Assembly (NCBI GenBank): GCA_905221605.1
Contig: CAJNDS010002001.1
Location: 1,521,686-1,585,685, forward strand
Length of the DNA: 64,000 bases
Direction of reading: 5' to 3'
Origin: Symbiodinium natans
Taxonomy: Eukaryota > Sar > Dinophyceae > Suessiales > Symbiodiniaceae
The notes under the pieces are model-generated. The model was given only the letters and a program-made list of their open reading frames with translations, had not been told where the DNA came from and searched no databases. The position numbers were made by a program, and so were the translations under genes. Within the stretch, counting starts at the first letter, position 1. Each line of letters begins with the position of its first letter. This document shows, piece by piece, positions 1 to 9,611 of this stretch.

Positions 1-1249
1 AACTCCAGAAGCAAGTGTGCCGCTTCGGCAGAGCCTGTCATAGCAGCCCAAATGAGGGCTGTGTAGCCCTGCCCATCCAGCAAGTCCTTGGCCGCGCCGG
101 CTTGTAACAACAGGCTAAGAACTTCAACGTGGCCTTTGGCGGATGCCAGCATGAGGGCGGTGAGGTCGTACCTATTATGCTGAACATGGAACCCTAGCAA
201 AAATCATTAATGTTTGCTGTTTCTTAGAAAGTATAGTACCCAAAGATTAAAAGTTATTTCCAAGTATCCCTGAGGTACCGGTCCCTTGTGTCCTTGGTGG
301 CGCCAGCTTCCAGCAACTCACGCACAACCAGGGTGTGGCCTTTGGCAGATGCCAGCATGAGAGCTGTCCTGCTCATGTGGTCGGAGGCGTGTATGTCCGC
401 GCCAGCTTCAAGCAGCCAGCGCACGGCCGCCGCCTCGCCACTCTCCGCAGCTTCCAGGAGCTCGTGCGCAACTTCGCGGGGCTGGTCGAGGCACGACAGG
501 ACCAACTGCAGATCCATTGGGGCACCCAACCTTGGGGCCCTAAAAGAATCCTAACATTGGGGTCATATAACCAGAATACTACTGTAACCCCTGTTAAGGT
601 TTATGGACCAGAAGGACTTTGAGGGTTCATTTCGTCCCCAAGGAGCTCAGCAGCATCATCCAATCGACTTCCCCCGTGCAGGAGCTGCTGTATGCACACC
701 TGGGCGAGTGCCCCTGAAGCCCTATACCCCCCCAAAATACCCTGAATGATCAATCCCCAAATCCCCGAAGCCCAAAAAAAATCACATTCAGGGTTTGGGG
801 TTTAGGGTTCAGGGTTCAGGGTTTAGGGTTTGGGGTTCAGGGTTCAGCGTTTAGGGTTCAGGTAGAAGGGGCTATTTGAGGGATGTTAGGGCTTAGGGTC
901 ATAGGGTTCAGGGTTTAGGCCTTAATTTGGGGGTCTGTATACGAGCTCTATAGAATTTTACCATACGGTTGCCGACAGTACCATAGATTGGCTGCCTTCT
1001 GAACCCTCTTAAAAGCTCAACTGTCGGCTCCTTCTTGTAGTTTCTACAAAAACCCAAAAAAAGTTCAAGTCCTAAGAGCCAGCCAGAGAAAAAAGCCAAG
1101 ACAAAGCAACCATTGCCAAAATCAACTCCGGGCGCAGGCAGCCCCTCCCTTGCGCGGAGGCATCGCTTCAACGCCCCCACGCTGCTCAGCTCCTCCGGGG
1201 CGAAGGCCGCCAACTCCTCCCCCGAGACTTGGAAGACTCGAAGCATCAT
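1..1249 (-). CDS. Ubiquitin-like/ankyrin-repeat protein, 5' part (runs off window)
   Basis: Four exons join in frame: 1127-1249, 638-699, 279-539 and 1-171 (continuing beyond base 1). Exon 1 starts MMLRVFQVSGEELAAF and ends at a GT donor at codon 41. Exon 2 (VCIQQLLHGGSRLDDAAEL) follows a CCCAG acceptor. Together they resemble the ubiquitin-like segment that I recall preceding ankyrin repeats in many dinoflagellate proteins. Exon 3 has DLQLVLS and then ankyrin repeats (AAAVRWLLEAGADIH, RTALMLASAKGH). Exon 4 continues with LTALMLASAKGHVEVLSLLL. The role is probably protein-protein interaction; substrate and partners are unknown. Intron 1 (700-1126) is full of degenerate TTTAGGG. Introns 2 and 3 are repeat elements. 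The exon 3/4 junction is GT-AG and exact; the exon 2/3 junction is phase-consistent but ambiguous by one G. ATG codons at 1249 and 1246 are both possible starts. Confidence 0.8.
172..278 (-). mobile_element. Introner-like element forming intron 3 (family 2)
   Basis: A 107-bp GT-AG intron whose removal restores an ankyrin repeat in frame. A 5-bp direct repeat GTACC lies at both borders (168-172 and 275-279), as expected of a target-site duplication. Its inner part (about 175-245, including GGAACCCTAGCAAAAAT at 188-204) recurs at about 12,697-12,770, beside another probable exon. Confidence 0.7.
530..643 (-). mobile_element. Introner-like palindromic element forming intron 2 (family 1)
   Basis: The element begins CCTTGGGG at 530-537 and ends CCCCAAGG at 636-643, an 8-bp perfect inverted repeat, with CCCAA as a direct repeat at 525-529 and 637-641. 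It separates two in-frame exons. Copies of the same family, with the end CCTTGGGGACGAAATGAACC, lie at 4,900-5,119, 13,649-13,848 and 26,297-26,667. Confidence 0.75.
780..920. repeat. Degenerate TTTAGGG tract inside intron 1
   Basis: Mixed GGGTTTAGGG, GGGTTCAGGG and GGGTTTGGGG units within the first intron of the ubiquitin-like/ankyrin gene. Confidence 0.85.
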
Positions 1250-1520
1250 CGGCTGCGCTGAGAGAGGCTCTTAAGCCCCGGACCCCGAAACCATAGCACA
1301 AGGACTTAATTAGGTACATTTACGGAGGGTTCCCAGGTGTGTATGGCTTTACTCGGATCTTGCGGCTCTTTTGCGGGAGAGAGATGCACGGGCTTGAACT
1401 ACCCGAATCCCAAAATCCTACCTTTGGCTGCATTTACCTTTTGGGGTGTTATGCCCTGCATTATTTGGGGGTTCTAACCTGTAGGGTTGGGGAGTCACAG
1501 GTATCACCAAAAAGGGTCGG
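1250..1520. other. Upstream region without a recognised gene
   Basis: Mixed-composition sequence 5' of the minus-strand ubiquitin-like/ankyrin gene, so it should hold its promoter. No TATA-like or spliced-leader relic was recognised. Confidence 0.4.
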
Positions 1521-1690
1521 GGTTAGGGTTTAGGGTTTAGGGTTTAGGGTTTAGGGTTTAGGGTTTAGGGTTTAGGGTTTAGGGTTTAGGGTTTAGGGTT
1601 TAGGGTTTAGGGTTTAGGGTTTAGGGCTTAAGGTTTAGGGTTTAGGGTTTAGGGTTTAGGGTGTGGGGTTTAGGGTTTCGGGTTCAGGGC
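1521..1690. repeat. (TTTAGGG)n array
   Basis: Near-perfect heptamers on the plus strand for about 150 bp, with variant units at the right end. Confidence 0.95.
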
Positions 1691-1869
1691 TTCTTAAAGC
1701 CTCGAGTCTCGGCTCTGAAAGCAGCTCGGCTGTTAGAAAGGTTCCCCGGGCTTTGGGCCCGCGATTATCTAGGGTTGAGCCCTAAACCCTTAACCCTAAG
1801 CCCCAAACCCGAAACCCGAAGCCCTAAACCTTTAAACCTAAACTCGGATCATGGGCTTAAGGGTACATG

Positions 1870-1977
1870 TTGGGATGCTCCCCTTATACTTACAGTCCTT
1901 CGTAGGGATTATAGTACCCCCCCCCACCCCATTATAATCCCTTCGACGGACTGTTAGTATAAGAAGGAACATCCCAA
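1870..1977. mobile_element. Palindromic short element, family 3
   Basis: An imperfect inverted repeat: TTGGGATG...TTATACTTACAGTCC on the left, GGACTGTTAGTATAAG...CATCCCAA on the right, with a C-rich centre. A relative at 16,687-16,780 directly follows an exon. Confidence 0.65.
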
Positions 1978-2172
1978 GCTTTAAGGGTCATAGGGTTGTG
2001 ACTACTATCACCAAAAGGACACCTCACATGTACAATCAACAATCTTTGAATTTGGTCAGGAGCCATACAAACTAAACGCAGTCATCTATGCCGACAATAA
2101 CTGAGACTATAGCGGCTGTCTCCTGTACTAGATATCCTGGAAGGCTTTACCCCTAAGCGCTAAGCACTTAGC

Positions 2173-2262
2173 TCTAAACCCTAAACCCTAAACCCTAAAC
2201 CCTAAGCCCTAAACCCTAAACCCTAAACCCTAAACCCCGAACCCCAAACCCCAAACCCTAGC
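2173..2262. repeat. (CCCTAAA)n array
   Basis: About a dozen heptamers in CCCTAAA orientation, directly left of a coding-like island at 2,257-2,333. Confidence 0.95.
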
Positions 2263-4682
2263 CTGGAACTTCTTTGGCAAGGGCTTTGTGAGCTCTTGCA
2301 GCTCCAGGCAGACATGATCCTGCCAAGGTTGCGAGTTGGGTTTAGGGTTTAGGGTTTAGGGTTTAGGGTTTAGGGTTTAGGGTTTAGGGTTTAGGGTTTA
2401 GGGTTTAGGGTTTAGGGTTTAGGGTTTAGGGTTTAGGGTTTAGGGTTTAGGGTTTAGGGTTTAGGGTTTAGCAGGAAGGTCGTCCGAGTGGTGTGGGGCT
2501 TGCGAATGGGGTTTTGGAGTTTGGGGTGGGGGGGTTCTAGGTTTGGTTCATGGAGCTTAGGGCCTACTTGAAGGTTCATGGTACTTACTAACCAATTCTA
2601 ACTGGGCTTATAACCCTACTTATAATTGGGAAAACCCCTACAAGGCCCTTTAGGGGTATTATAAGTAGGGTTATAAGTACAGTTATAATTGGTTAGTATG
2701 TACCATGAACCTTCAAGTAGGGGTTATAGGGTCAGGGGTGCTGGGGTTGGGGGTTTGGTAGACACCCAGTCTAGGGTCCGGGGGGCAGGATTTCTGCCTG
2801 CCCAGTTCAGAGCCTTGCGCTTCGGTCGTGCAGCAACGGCCGAAGTCCTAAAACCAGGACAACTGAAGTCTAAAACTGCGAATGCCCAAACTAAACCGCC
2901 CAAACCTCAGAAACTTCAAAACACCTTGGCGCTGTGCATGATTCCCAGACTCCAAGACCCCCGCAATTGCGCCGCGAGGTTTAGGGTAAGGGCTCCGGAT
3001 ATCTCAAAGAACCACCTCAAACCCTCAAACCCAAACCCTAAACCCTGCACCTTAACTAAGGGATGTACGGAGGTTCTCTCGAAGTAGGGTTTCAAACCCT
3101 GAACCCTAAACCCTAAACCCCAAACCCTGAACCCTAAACCCTAAAACCGAAACCCTAAACCCTAAACCCTTCAGCAAACAGGTGGACACCCATGAGCTGA
3201 GGATCGCTCAGGCGAACAATCTGGTTTTGGGTTTCAGGAATTAGGTTCAGGATTTGGGCTTAGGGTTTAGGGTTTAGGGTTTAGGGTTTAGGGTTTGGGG
3301 TTTGGGGTTCAGGGTTCAGGGTTCAGGGTTCAGGGTTTAGGGTTTAGGGTGGTTTGAAAGCCTAAGCACCGAACCCTGAACCCTACCTTAAGAACCCAAA
3401 ACCTACCTTTTTTGTAGGTTCCCTAAGAATCCTATAAGGGGGGTTGTAGTCATAACCTGCAAAAAAAGCAGGTTTGGGGTTCTTAAGGTAGAGCTTTAAG
3501 GAGTAGGGCATAGGGTTCAGGGTTTAGGGACTGCGTTGGGTTGTGGGATTTAGGGTTCAGCGATTAAGCATTGCTTCAGTGCTTTAGGGCCTTATTGCTT
3601 CAGGGTTTAGGGCTTAGGGGTTGGGGCACTGCAACCCCAACCCTAAACCCTCGGGGTTTGATGACTTTTTCGAGCTTCGAGGTTCTACAGTTCAGAAGCT
3701 AAATGCTGTAGAGCTTTAATCTTGAGACCCCGCACCCTAGTCACGCTCCTGGCACTAAACCCTAACCCTAAACCCTAAACCCTAAACTGAGGGCTTCGGG
3801 GCTTTAGGGACTGCCCTGCCCGTGGCCATGCGAACAAAGGTTCAGGGTTTGGGGCTTAGGGTTGGGGGGTAAGGGATCGAAAGAACATCCAAGAGGGCGT
3901 AATAACTGGGTTTAGGGTTTAGGGTTCAGGGTCCAGGGTGTAGGGTTTAGGGCAAACTACTGCTCTCGGCCCAAGACTCCCAATCTTACAACCTGAACTG
4001 AGGACAGTTTTGAGTGAGGGAGTTCACCGGTGGAAGGCTGCGATAAGGTCACGGCAGGGTTAGCTGTTTCGAAGGACCAATGGGTACATACCCTAAACCC
4101 TAAACCCTAAACCCCAAACCCTAAACCCTAAACCCTAAACCCTAAACCCTAAACCCTAAACCCTAAACCCAAGCGCCCACTCTCTGAACAAAATCTAAAC
4201 CAAAACCTTGCACCCGGTTCTTTTGTTGGGAGGCCGGCCTCTTCCGCGTTCGGGCCCTGGTCCCTGACGAGAGCAGGGTTTAGGGTTTAGGGTTTAGGGT
4301 TTAGGGTTTAGGGTTTAGGGTTTGGGGTTTAGGGTTTGGGGTTTAGGGTTGAGGGTTGAAGGTTTAGGGTTTAGGGTTGAGATGGGTATCCTGAGTCCCA
4401 AGCCCTACACCCTAAAACCGAAAGCTTCACCCCCAAACACTCAAACCCCATTGCGCAATTTTAGGTATAGTAGTATAGGGTATCCCTAAACCCTAAACCC
4501 TAAACCCTAAACCCGAAACCCCAATGTTAGGGTTCATTTAGTCCGCAAGGTGTGAGAGCTGGAAGGTCACAGCTGCAGCTTCCATCTTCTCCCATCTACC
4601 AGAGAGACGCGACGCAGGGGCCGTCAGTTCAGGCACACAGCTTAGGGTTTAGGGTTTAGGGTTTAGGGTTTAGGGTTAGGGT

Positions 4683-4728
<46 letters not shown>

Positions 4729-7629
4729 GGTTTAGGGTTTAGGGTTTAGGGTTTAGGGTTTAGGGTTTAGGGTTTAGGGTTTAGGGTTTAGGGTTCAGGG
4801 TTCAGGGTTTAGGGTTCAGGGTTTAAGGTTTAGGGTTAGCTCAGGACTGGAGCACGCTCTTCTTCGATCAACATGCTAAAGCCCTAGTGACAACTTAAAC
4901 CTTGGGGACGAAGTGAACCCGAAAAGTGATTGTGTTCCATATACCTTGATCGGGGTTGTAGTAGTATAGGGTAGATGACCCTCTGTTCCCTACTTTTGCG
5001 TAGACCCTAGAAAATAAAGTATATACTTGCTAGGTACACGTAGCTATAATGGGAAGCCAGAACCCAAAAGTGTTCAAGTATGGCACTCTAAAACATTGGG
5101 GTTCATTCAGTCCCCATGGAAGTCGTGATCCTAAGCCCTAAAACCCTAAAACCCTAAAACCCTAAAACCCTAAAACCCTAAAACCCTAAAACCCTAAAAC
5201 CCTAAAACCCTAAAACCCTAAAACCCTAAAACCCTAAAACCCTAAAAACCCTAAACCCTAAACCCTAAGCCTTCAACCCCAGACCCTTTGCCCGCCTTTG
5301 AAAGAAGCTGCGGAGGTCTTCGAAGCTCAGGCAGGGCTCCTGCCCGCTGCGGAACCTCAGCAAACAACTTGTTTCACAAAGCACTTCCAAACCCTACACC
5401 CTGCACCCTAAACCCTAAACCGTAAACCTTAAACCCTAAACCCTAAACCCTAAACCCTAAACCCTAAACCCTAAACCCTAAACCCTAAACCCCAAACCCT
5501 AAACCACAACCCAGGTGCCCCTTAATAAGGGCACGACCCTAAACCCTAAACCCTGAACCCTGAAGGCATGGATGCCGGGATTGACTGGACATGGTCTTTA
5601 CTAAAGTTCGAGCACTGCGACGGCTTGGCGTTTGGTTTAGGGTTTAAGGTGTAGGGTTTTAAAACCCTTTAGGGTTTAGGGTTTGGGGAATTAGGGTTTA
5701 GGGTTTAGGGTTTAGGGTTTAGGGTTCCGTCTTTACATGCCACAAATGCGGCGATACCCTTGCAAGGTCAAGGCGTCAGCCGCATCACCTGTGCTTGCGG
5801 GGCCTGGGTGTTAGTAGTCAGAAGCTCACTCAAACTTTGTTGCTGTAATTTGCCTGGCCTGTGTCTTCTACTACAGACCACTTCTGAGCGCTCGTAGCAT
5901 TCTAATCCGGCCAGTAGCAACTGCAGACCTTTTCTCAGAGGGTACTTGCGGGGCCGAAGCAACCCCAAAACCTTCAGCCAATCCCTAACACAATCCGAAC
6001 TGCTGCCTCAAACACCTCAATGTTTAGGTTGTAGGGTTTGGGGTTACGAGTTAGGATTTGCCCTGATCTCTTAACCCTAAAGCCTTAGCCCTAAACGCCC
6101 CAAACCCTGAACGCCAAACCCAAACCCCAAAGCCCAAACAAGCCCCAAGCTCCAAGCCCCAAGCCCCAAACTTCAACCCCTCTAGAAACCCCCCCACTAA
6201 CCCGAAACCCTACACCCTAACCCCTACACCCTAAACCCGAAACCTTACAACCCCAACCCCCCCTAGAAACCCCCCAAAAGCCATAAGCCCTAAGCCCTAA
6301 ACCCTACAACCCTAAACCCCAAAACCCTACAGTCCCAAGCTCTTATAGGATACCCCCTCCCACCCGCAATTGAAGCCCTCTATTATCCTCAACCCCCAGT
6401 AGCCCTAAACCCTAAACCCTCAACCCTGAACCCTACAACCCCAAGCCCTAAACCCTAAACCCTACAACCCCAAACCTCTATTATCCTCATCTGGCTGGCT
6501 CCGAGGGGCTCGAGCAGCTGCGTCACGGCCAGATCGATCTCCTGCCGGCCGCACCCGAAAGTACCAACAGGGGGTTTCAGGGTTTAGGGTTGGGGCTTAG
6601 GGTTTGGCGTTTAGGGTTTCAGGGTTCATGCAGGGTTCAGGATTTAGGGTTTGGGGTTTGGGGTTGGGGTTTGGGCTTAGGGTGAGTACCCTCAAATTTA
6701 AATGTTGTCAGGGTTTACGGTTTGGGGTTTAGGGCTAGGGTCAGGGTGAGTACACCGAAGACCCTCAGGGCTTAGGATGGTTTGGGATTTAGGAGGTCTT
6801 TCGGGGTTTTCGGGTTTCAAAGTTTAGGGGAGTTAGGGTTTAGGATGCTTTAGGGCTTAGGGGTTAGGGATTTTTGTTGAAGGTCCAAGGTTATAAGGTT
6901 TGGGGCCTGAGGGCTTAGGGTTTTGGGGTCTCAGGGTGCAGGGTTTCAGGGAGGGTGGGATTGTGGGGGTACCGTCTGACCTTACGCGAAAACAAAGTCC
7001 GAGCCCTAGGGAACAGCACGATGAAGATTTCGGAGATGTTGAACAGGATTAGGGTTTAGGATTTAGGATTTAGGGCTTCGGGTTTAGCATGCAATCTACG
7101 CATGAGTGCATAGTTGATAATGGCATATATCTAATGCAAGGACAGAGTTTAAGCTGAGGGGAGAGGTTCTGGCTGTGAAAGTGCAAGTTTAGTCTATCTC
7201 TATGTCCACCGGCTAGCGGCGGCTGCGCTGCTGTGCCCAGTTTAACGAAACGTGAGTGGGAGATAGTTGGGACCACCGAAGGCTCGCTGCCACAGCCTTC
7301 GAAAGAGAATCCAGGCCTGGACCAACCTGAACCACCACGGGGAAGCGTGGTGAAGTCGTCCTGGGACCAGGAGAACTTAAGGGCATCTTTCGAGCACGAG
7401 CACGGCTTCCGTTGAAGCTGTCGGAGTCTTCGAGCTCATTGTCAGGGTCAGCCATTGTGTAAACCGTAAACCCTAAACCCTAAACCCTCAACCCTCAACC
7501 CTAAACCCTAAACCCTAAACCCTAGGCCCTAAGCAAATTTGGACTCTGAGTGGCGATTCGTGCCCTGTTCAGCTGCTCGGCCTCCTGCAGTGGGACGCTC
7601 CTGCCTCCCGGCCGTGCGCTTGCTGCCAT
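2257..7629 (-). CDS. Probable multi-exon gene(s) with telomere-repeat introns, product unknown
   Basis: I do not recognise the product. Short open islands on the minus strand read like coding sequence and often end at splice signals. They are about 7,544-7,629 (MAASARPGGRSVPLQEAEQL after a CAG), 7,213-7,455 (MADPDNELEDSDSFNGSRAR), 6,986-7,044 (NISEIFIVLFPRARTLF, ending at GTAAGG), 6,486-6,560 (DLAVTQLLEPLGAS), 5,566-5,635, 5,299-5,385, 4,546-4,640 (WEKMEAAAVTFQLSHL, abutting a family 1 element end), 4,190-4,273, 3,167-3,220 (IVRLSDPQLMGVHLFAEG after CCAG) and 2,257-2,333 (DHVCLELQELTKPLPKKF). Nearly all sequence between them is TTTAGGG-derived. Phases were not closed across the set, so more than one gene or a decayed gene is possible; the islands at 5.3 and 6.5 kb are also open on the plus strand. 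Confidence 0.45.
2338..2471. repeat. (TTTAGGG)n array
   Basis: About 19 near-perfect heptamers, on the other side of the island at 2,257-2,333 from an array in the opposite orientation. Confidence 0.95.
2563..2721. mobile_element. Inverted-repeat element (MITE-like), family 4
   Basis: A perfect 22-bp terminal inverted repeat begins CCTACTTGAAGGTTCATGG at 2,563 and closes at 2,721. The rest is an imperfect palindrome rich in TTATAAGTAGGG. A 68-bp relative lies at 28,040-28,107. Confidence 0.8.
2780..3165. other. Mixed island plus degenerate CCCTAAA
   Basis: Bases 2,780-2,960 are non-repetitive and open on the plus strand (FLPAQFRALRFGRAATAEVL), but no splice sites decide it. From about 3,000 to 3,165 the sequence is degenerate CCCTAAA. 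Confidence 0.3.
3255..3345. repeat. TTTAGGG/TTCAGGG array
   Basis: Heptamers changing from TTTAGGG to TTCAGGG and back. Confidence 0.9.
3383..3491. mobile_element. Palindromic element, family 5
   Basis: The arms CTACCTTAAGAACCC and GGGGTTCTTAAGGTAG face each other around an ACCTAC/GTAGGTT hairpin core. Relatives lie at 12,317-12,410 and 17,634-17,722. Confidence 0.75.
4091..4170. repeat. (CCCTAAA)n array
   Basis: About 11 heptamers flanking the coding-like island at 4,190-4,273. Confidence 0.95.
4275..4380. repeat. (TTTAGGG)n array
   Basis: Heptamers with GGGTTGA variants at the right end. Confidence 0.95.
4466..4545 (-). mobile_element. Family 1 element invaded by CCCTAAA units
   Basis: Left part TAGTAGTATAGGGTATCC and right end GGTTCATTTAGTCCGCAAGG match family 1. 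Five CCCTAAA units sit inside it. The end abuts a coding-like island (to 4,640), so this is probably an intron whose telomere-like units expanded. Confidence 0.55.
4641..4840. repeat. TTTAGGG array with a GGGTTGA block
   Basis: TTTAGGG units switch to about seven GGGTTGA heptamers (about 4,679-4,730) and then back to TTTAGGG and TTCAGGG. Confidence 0.95.
4900..5119. mobile_element. Family 1 element, longer copy
   Basis: The terminal inverted repeat CCTTGGGGACGAAGTGAACC at 4,900 is matched by GGTTCATTCAGTCCCCATGG ending at 5,119. Inside are the family signatures (a sequence close to CCATATACCTT, and GTAGTAGTATAGGGTA). No exon was recognised directly on either side. Confidence 0.75.
5136..5270. 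repeat. (CCCTAAAA)n octamer array
   Basis: About 13 tandem CCCTAAAA octamers, then CCCTAAA. TTTTAGGG is a telomere unit known from other lineages such as Chlamydomonas. Confidence 0.95.
5400..5515. repeat. (CCCTAAA)n array
   Basis: About 15 heptamers with a few variants. Confidence 0.95.
5730..5990 (+). pseudogene. Possible zinc-ribbon fragment
   Basis: The plus strand reads FTCHKCGDTL and, one base out of frame, GVSRITCACGAW, a CxxC...CxC pattern of zinc-ribbon type. The frame change could be a lesion, an unrecognised intron or coincidence. A GT after the second half (GTGTTAG) could be a donor. Confidence 0.25.
6040..6475. repeat. Degenerate CCCTAAA-derived sequence
   Basis: CCCTAAACCC, CCCCAAACC and CCCTACAACC variants without clear periodicity. 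The clean part is about 6,400-6,475. Confidence 0.8.
6570..6960. repeat. Degenerate TTTAGGG-derived sequence
   Basis: GGGTTTGGGG, GGGCTTAGGG and similar units fill the interval. No gene seen. Confidence 0.75.
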
Positions 7630-7889
7630 CTGCAGGCAGAATCTTGGCTGCAGCTATAAATTAAACTTTTAGCTGCCTTTATAAGAAACCCAATAAACCC
7701 AAAAAAGGTAAGGATCTAAAGTTACAGCAAAGTACCACAAAGGAATGCTCTACTTGTAAGCAGCCGGGCCACCCCTGCAAGGAGGGCGGCCTCTAAACTC
7801 TAAACTCGCCAAACCCAAATCCCTAGACCCCTAATACTCAACTCCCCAAACCCTGAACCCTTCTTCCCTGAACCCCGAAACCCTGAACC

Positions 7890-8006
7890 TCATCACCCTA
7901 CTTTGGAGTAGACCCTATAAAAAAGTATACACTTTCTAGGTATAAGTAGCTATAATCGGAACCCAGAACCAAAAAAAGTACTAAAGTACAGTACTCCAAA
8001 ACCCAG
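7890..8006. mobile_element. Short palindromic repeat shared with 4,985-5,095
   Basis: Bases from ACTTTGGAGTAG through TATAAGTAGCTATAAT to AGTACTCCAAAAC repeat a stretch within the family 1 copy at 4.9-5.1 kb. The ends are inverted (ACTTTGGAGT / TACTCCAAA). Confidence 0.5.
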
Positions 8007-8019
8007 ATGACGCCCCCTC

Positions 8020-8660
8020 GACATAGTCCTTCGGAGCCATGAACCTCGGGGGGGAGGGGCGGTGGGAGGATGTGGGAGGGTTTAGGGTTTAGGTTTTGGA
8101 CTGGAGTCTTCTGGGTTTTGGGTTGAACTTCGCAGTTGTTAGCGTTTAGGACTTCGGGCTGCTTTGGTCTTTGTGGTTTGGGGCTACTGCCAGCGACGCC
8201 GCTGGTTCTGAGCTTCTGCAGGGCTCTAAGGGTTTCTGGGTTTAGGGCATACAGCTCAGGTTTGTTCGTCCCTTGACTAGCAGTGGGTGCTAAAGGGATT
8301 CTTCCAGTACTGGCTTTAGACGTTGAGGCTTAGGTGTGGCTTTGGGACTTAGTCTTGGGGATGTTGTTCTTTGCTGTATCGGAACATACGCTTTATGGGG
8401 TGCAGGTGGGCATTTGCGGCATTGGGCAAAAGCCTGCAGCGCTAGGGATTTGCGAGTCAGAACTTAGGACGCGAGGACCTTCGCTGTCGATCTTCCCGAA
8501 GCACCTGGATGACTGCATTCTGGACCACAGACTCTGATATGCAGGATGCCCCTGAAGCCTAAACCCCCAGACCCGAACCCCCCCAGACTCAAACCCTGAA
8601 CCCAAAACCCTAAAGTGGAGAACTGCGCATCTGAAGCAGGTGCAGGACATCTGCGGCTAG
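8020..8660. other. Low-copy sequence, possible small exons
   Basis: Bases 8,187-8,232 read ALQKLRTSGVAGSSPK and 8,390-8,515 read FGKIDSEGPRVLSSDSQIP, both on the minus strand. Splice borders are not convincing and the plus strand is also open over 8,334-8,537. Confidence 0.25.
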
Positions 8661-8758
8661 GAAACTTCTGACGTCAGACCAAGCCTCCAGATTTTGCCAA
8701 TTTTCTCTATACCTTCGATTTCCTTTTATGACCGGCCCTTTAAAAAAACCAAGATGAT

Positions 8759-9152
8759 AATTACCCACTTCCCTGAACAAAAAGGGGCTTGAGTATGGGC
8801 AGGGTCACATTGGACACAATGGTGATGTCCTGGTTCGGGTCCTCGAGCGACTTCCCTGTGGCCAGAAGACATCCTATCTTTGCGGCGCGTCTCACAAGAA
8901 GCGTCCGTCGTTCGACAAGCAAATCGCCAACCAGCTGGGGACTACTGTCTCCACAGCCGACTTCATGTTTTGTCACCGTGCACGTAGACAGTGAGGGCAT
9001 GCGCACCGCTGGCGAGCACCTGAATACAGGCCCCGACAACCTATGTGAGCAACTTTGTGAATGCCGGTGTGGCCATGCTGTTGCCGCTGCCCAACGTTAT
9101 GAATCTACGAATCGCGCAAAAGAATCCCACCACAATGGCCGAGTGGGCTTAG
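8759..9152 (+). CDS. Two-exon gene fragment, product unknown
   Basis: On the plus strand an open stretch (8,759-8,992) reads GDVLVRVLERLPCGQKTSYL and TVSTADFMF. After an ACAG acceptor, a second exon at 9,030-9,152 starts in phase, reads NFVNAGVAMLLPLPNVMNL and ends at TAG. I do not recognise the protein; the second exon is hydrophobic, perhaps a C-terminal membrane segment. No phase-0 GT donor joins the two; a GC donor near 8,980 would. The minus strand is also long and open here (8,761-9,039), and every neighbouring gene is on the minus strand, so the strand call is uncertain. Confidence 0.35.
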
Positions 9153-9419
9153 GGTTTATAGGGTTTAGGCCATGGAAGCTAACCCCTCCTCTGGCCTCGT
9201 ACCCTCGTTCACTGCAGACTCTACACTGGCCTTGTTAAGGGTCCCTAAAGTTTGCTGCGGATGATTCAGCTTCTTTGTTGGAAGGGCCTGGGTGCAAAGA
9301 GCTTAGAATTTGTGAGGGTCTTTGCTCCCGAGCCTGGCCCTGAACCCCCAAACCCACACCCCAAGCTCTAGGTAGCTAGGTACACTCTTCAATCCCTAGG
9401 GTCTGCACCCGAAGTTCTC

Positions 9420-9600
9420 CTCCCCCCCCCCACCCCCCCCGCCCCCCAGAGTTTAAGAAGAACAAGCTACAACCCTAATCCCTAAACCCTCCTAAGCCCA
9501 AAGCCCTAAGACTCTGAGCCCTAAACCCTAAACCCTAAAACCCTAAGCCCTCAACCCTAAAACCCTAAAACCCTAAAAGCCCTAAGCCCGAAGCCCCAAA
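9420..9600. repeat. Poly-C tract and CCCTAAA variants
   Basis: A C-rich run at about 9,420-9,447 interrupted by A and G, then CCCTAAA/CCCTAAAA units to about 9,595. Confidence 0.85.
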
Positions 9601-9611
9601 CCCAGCCCCAC

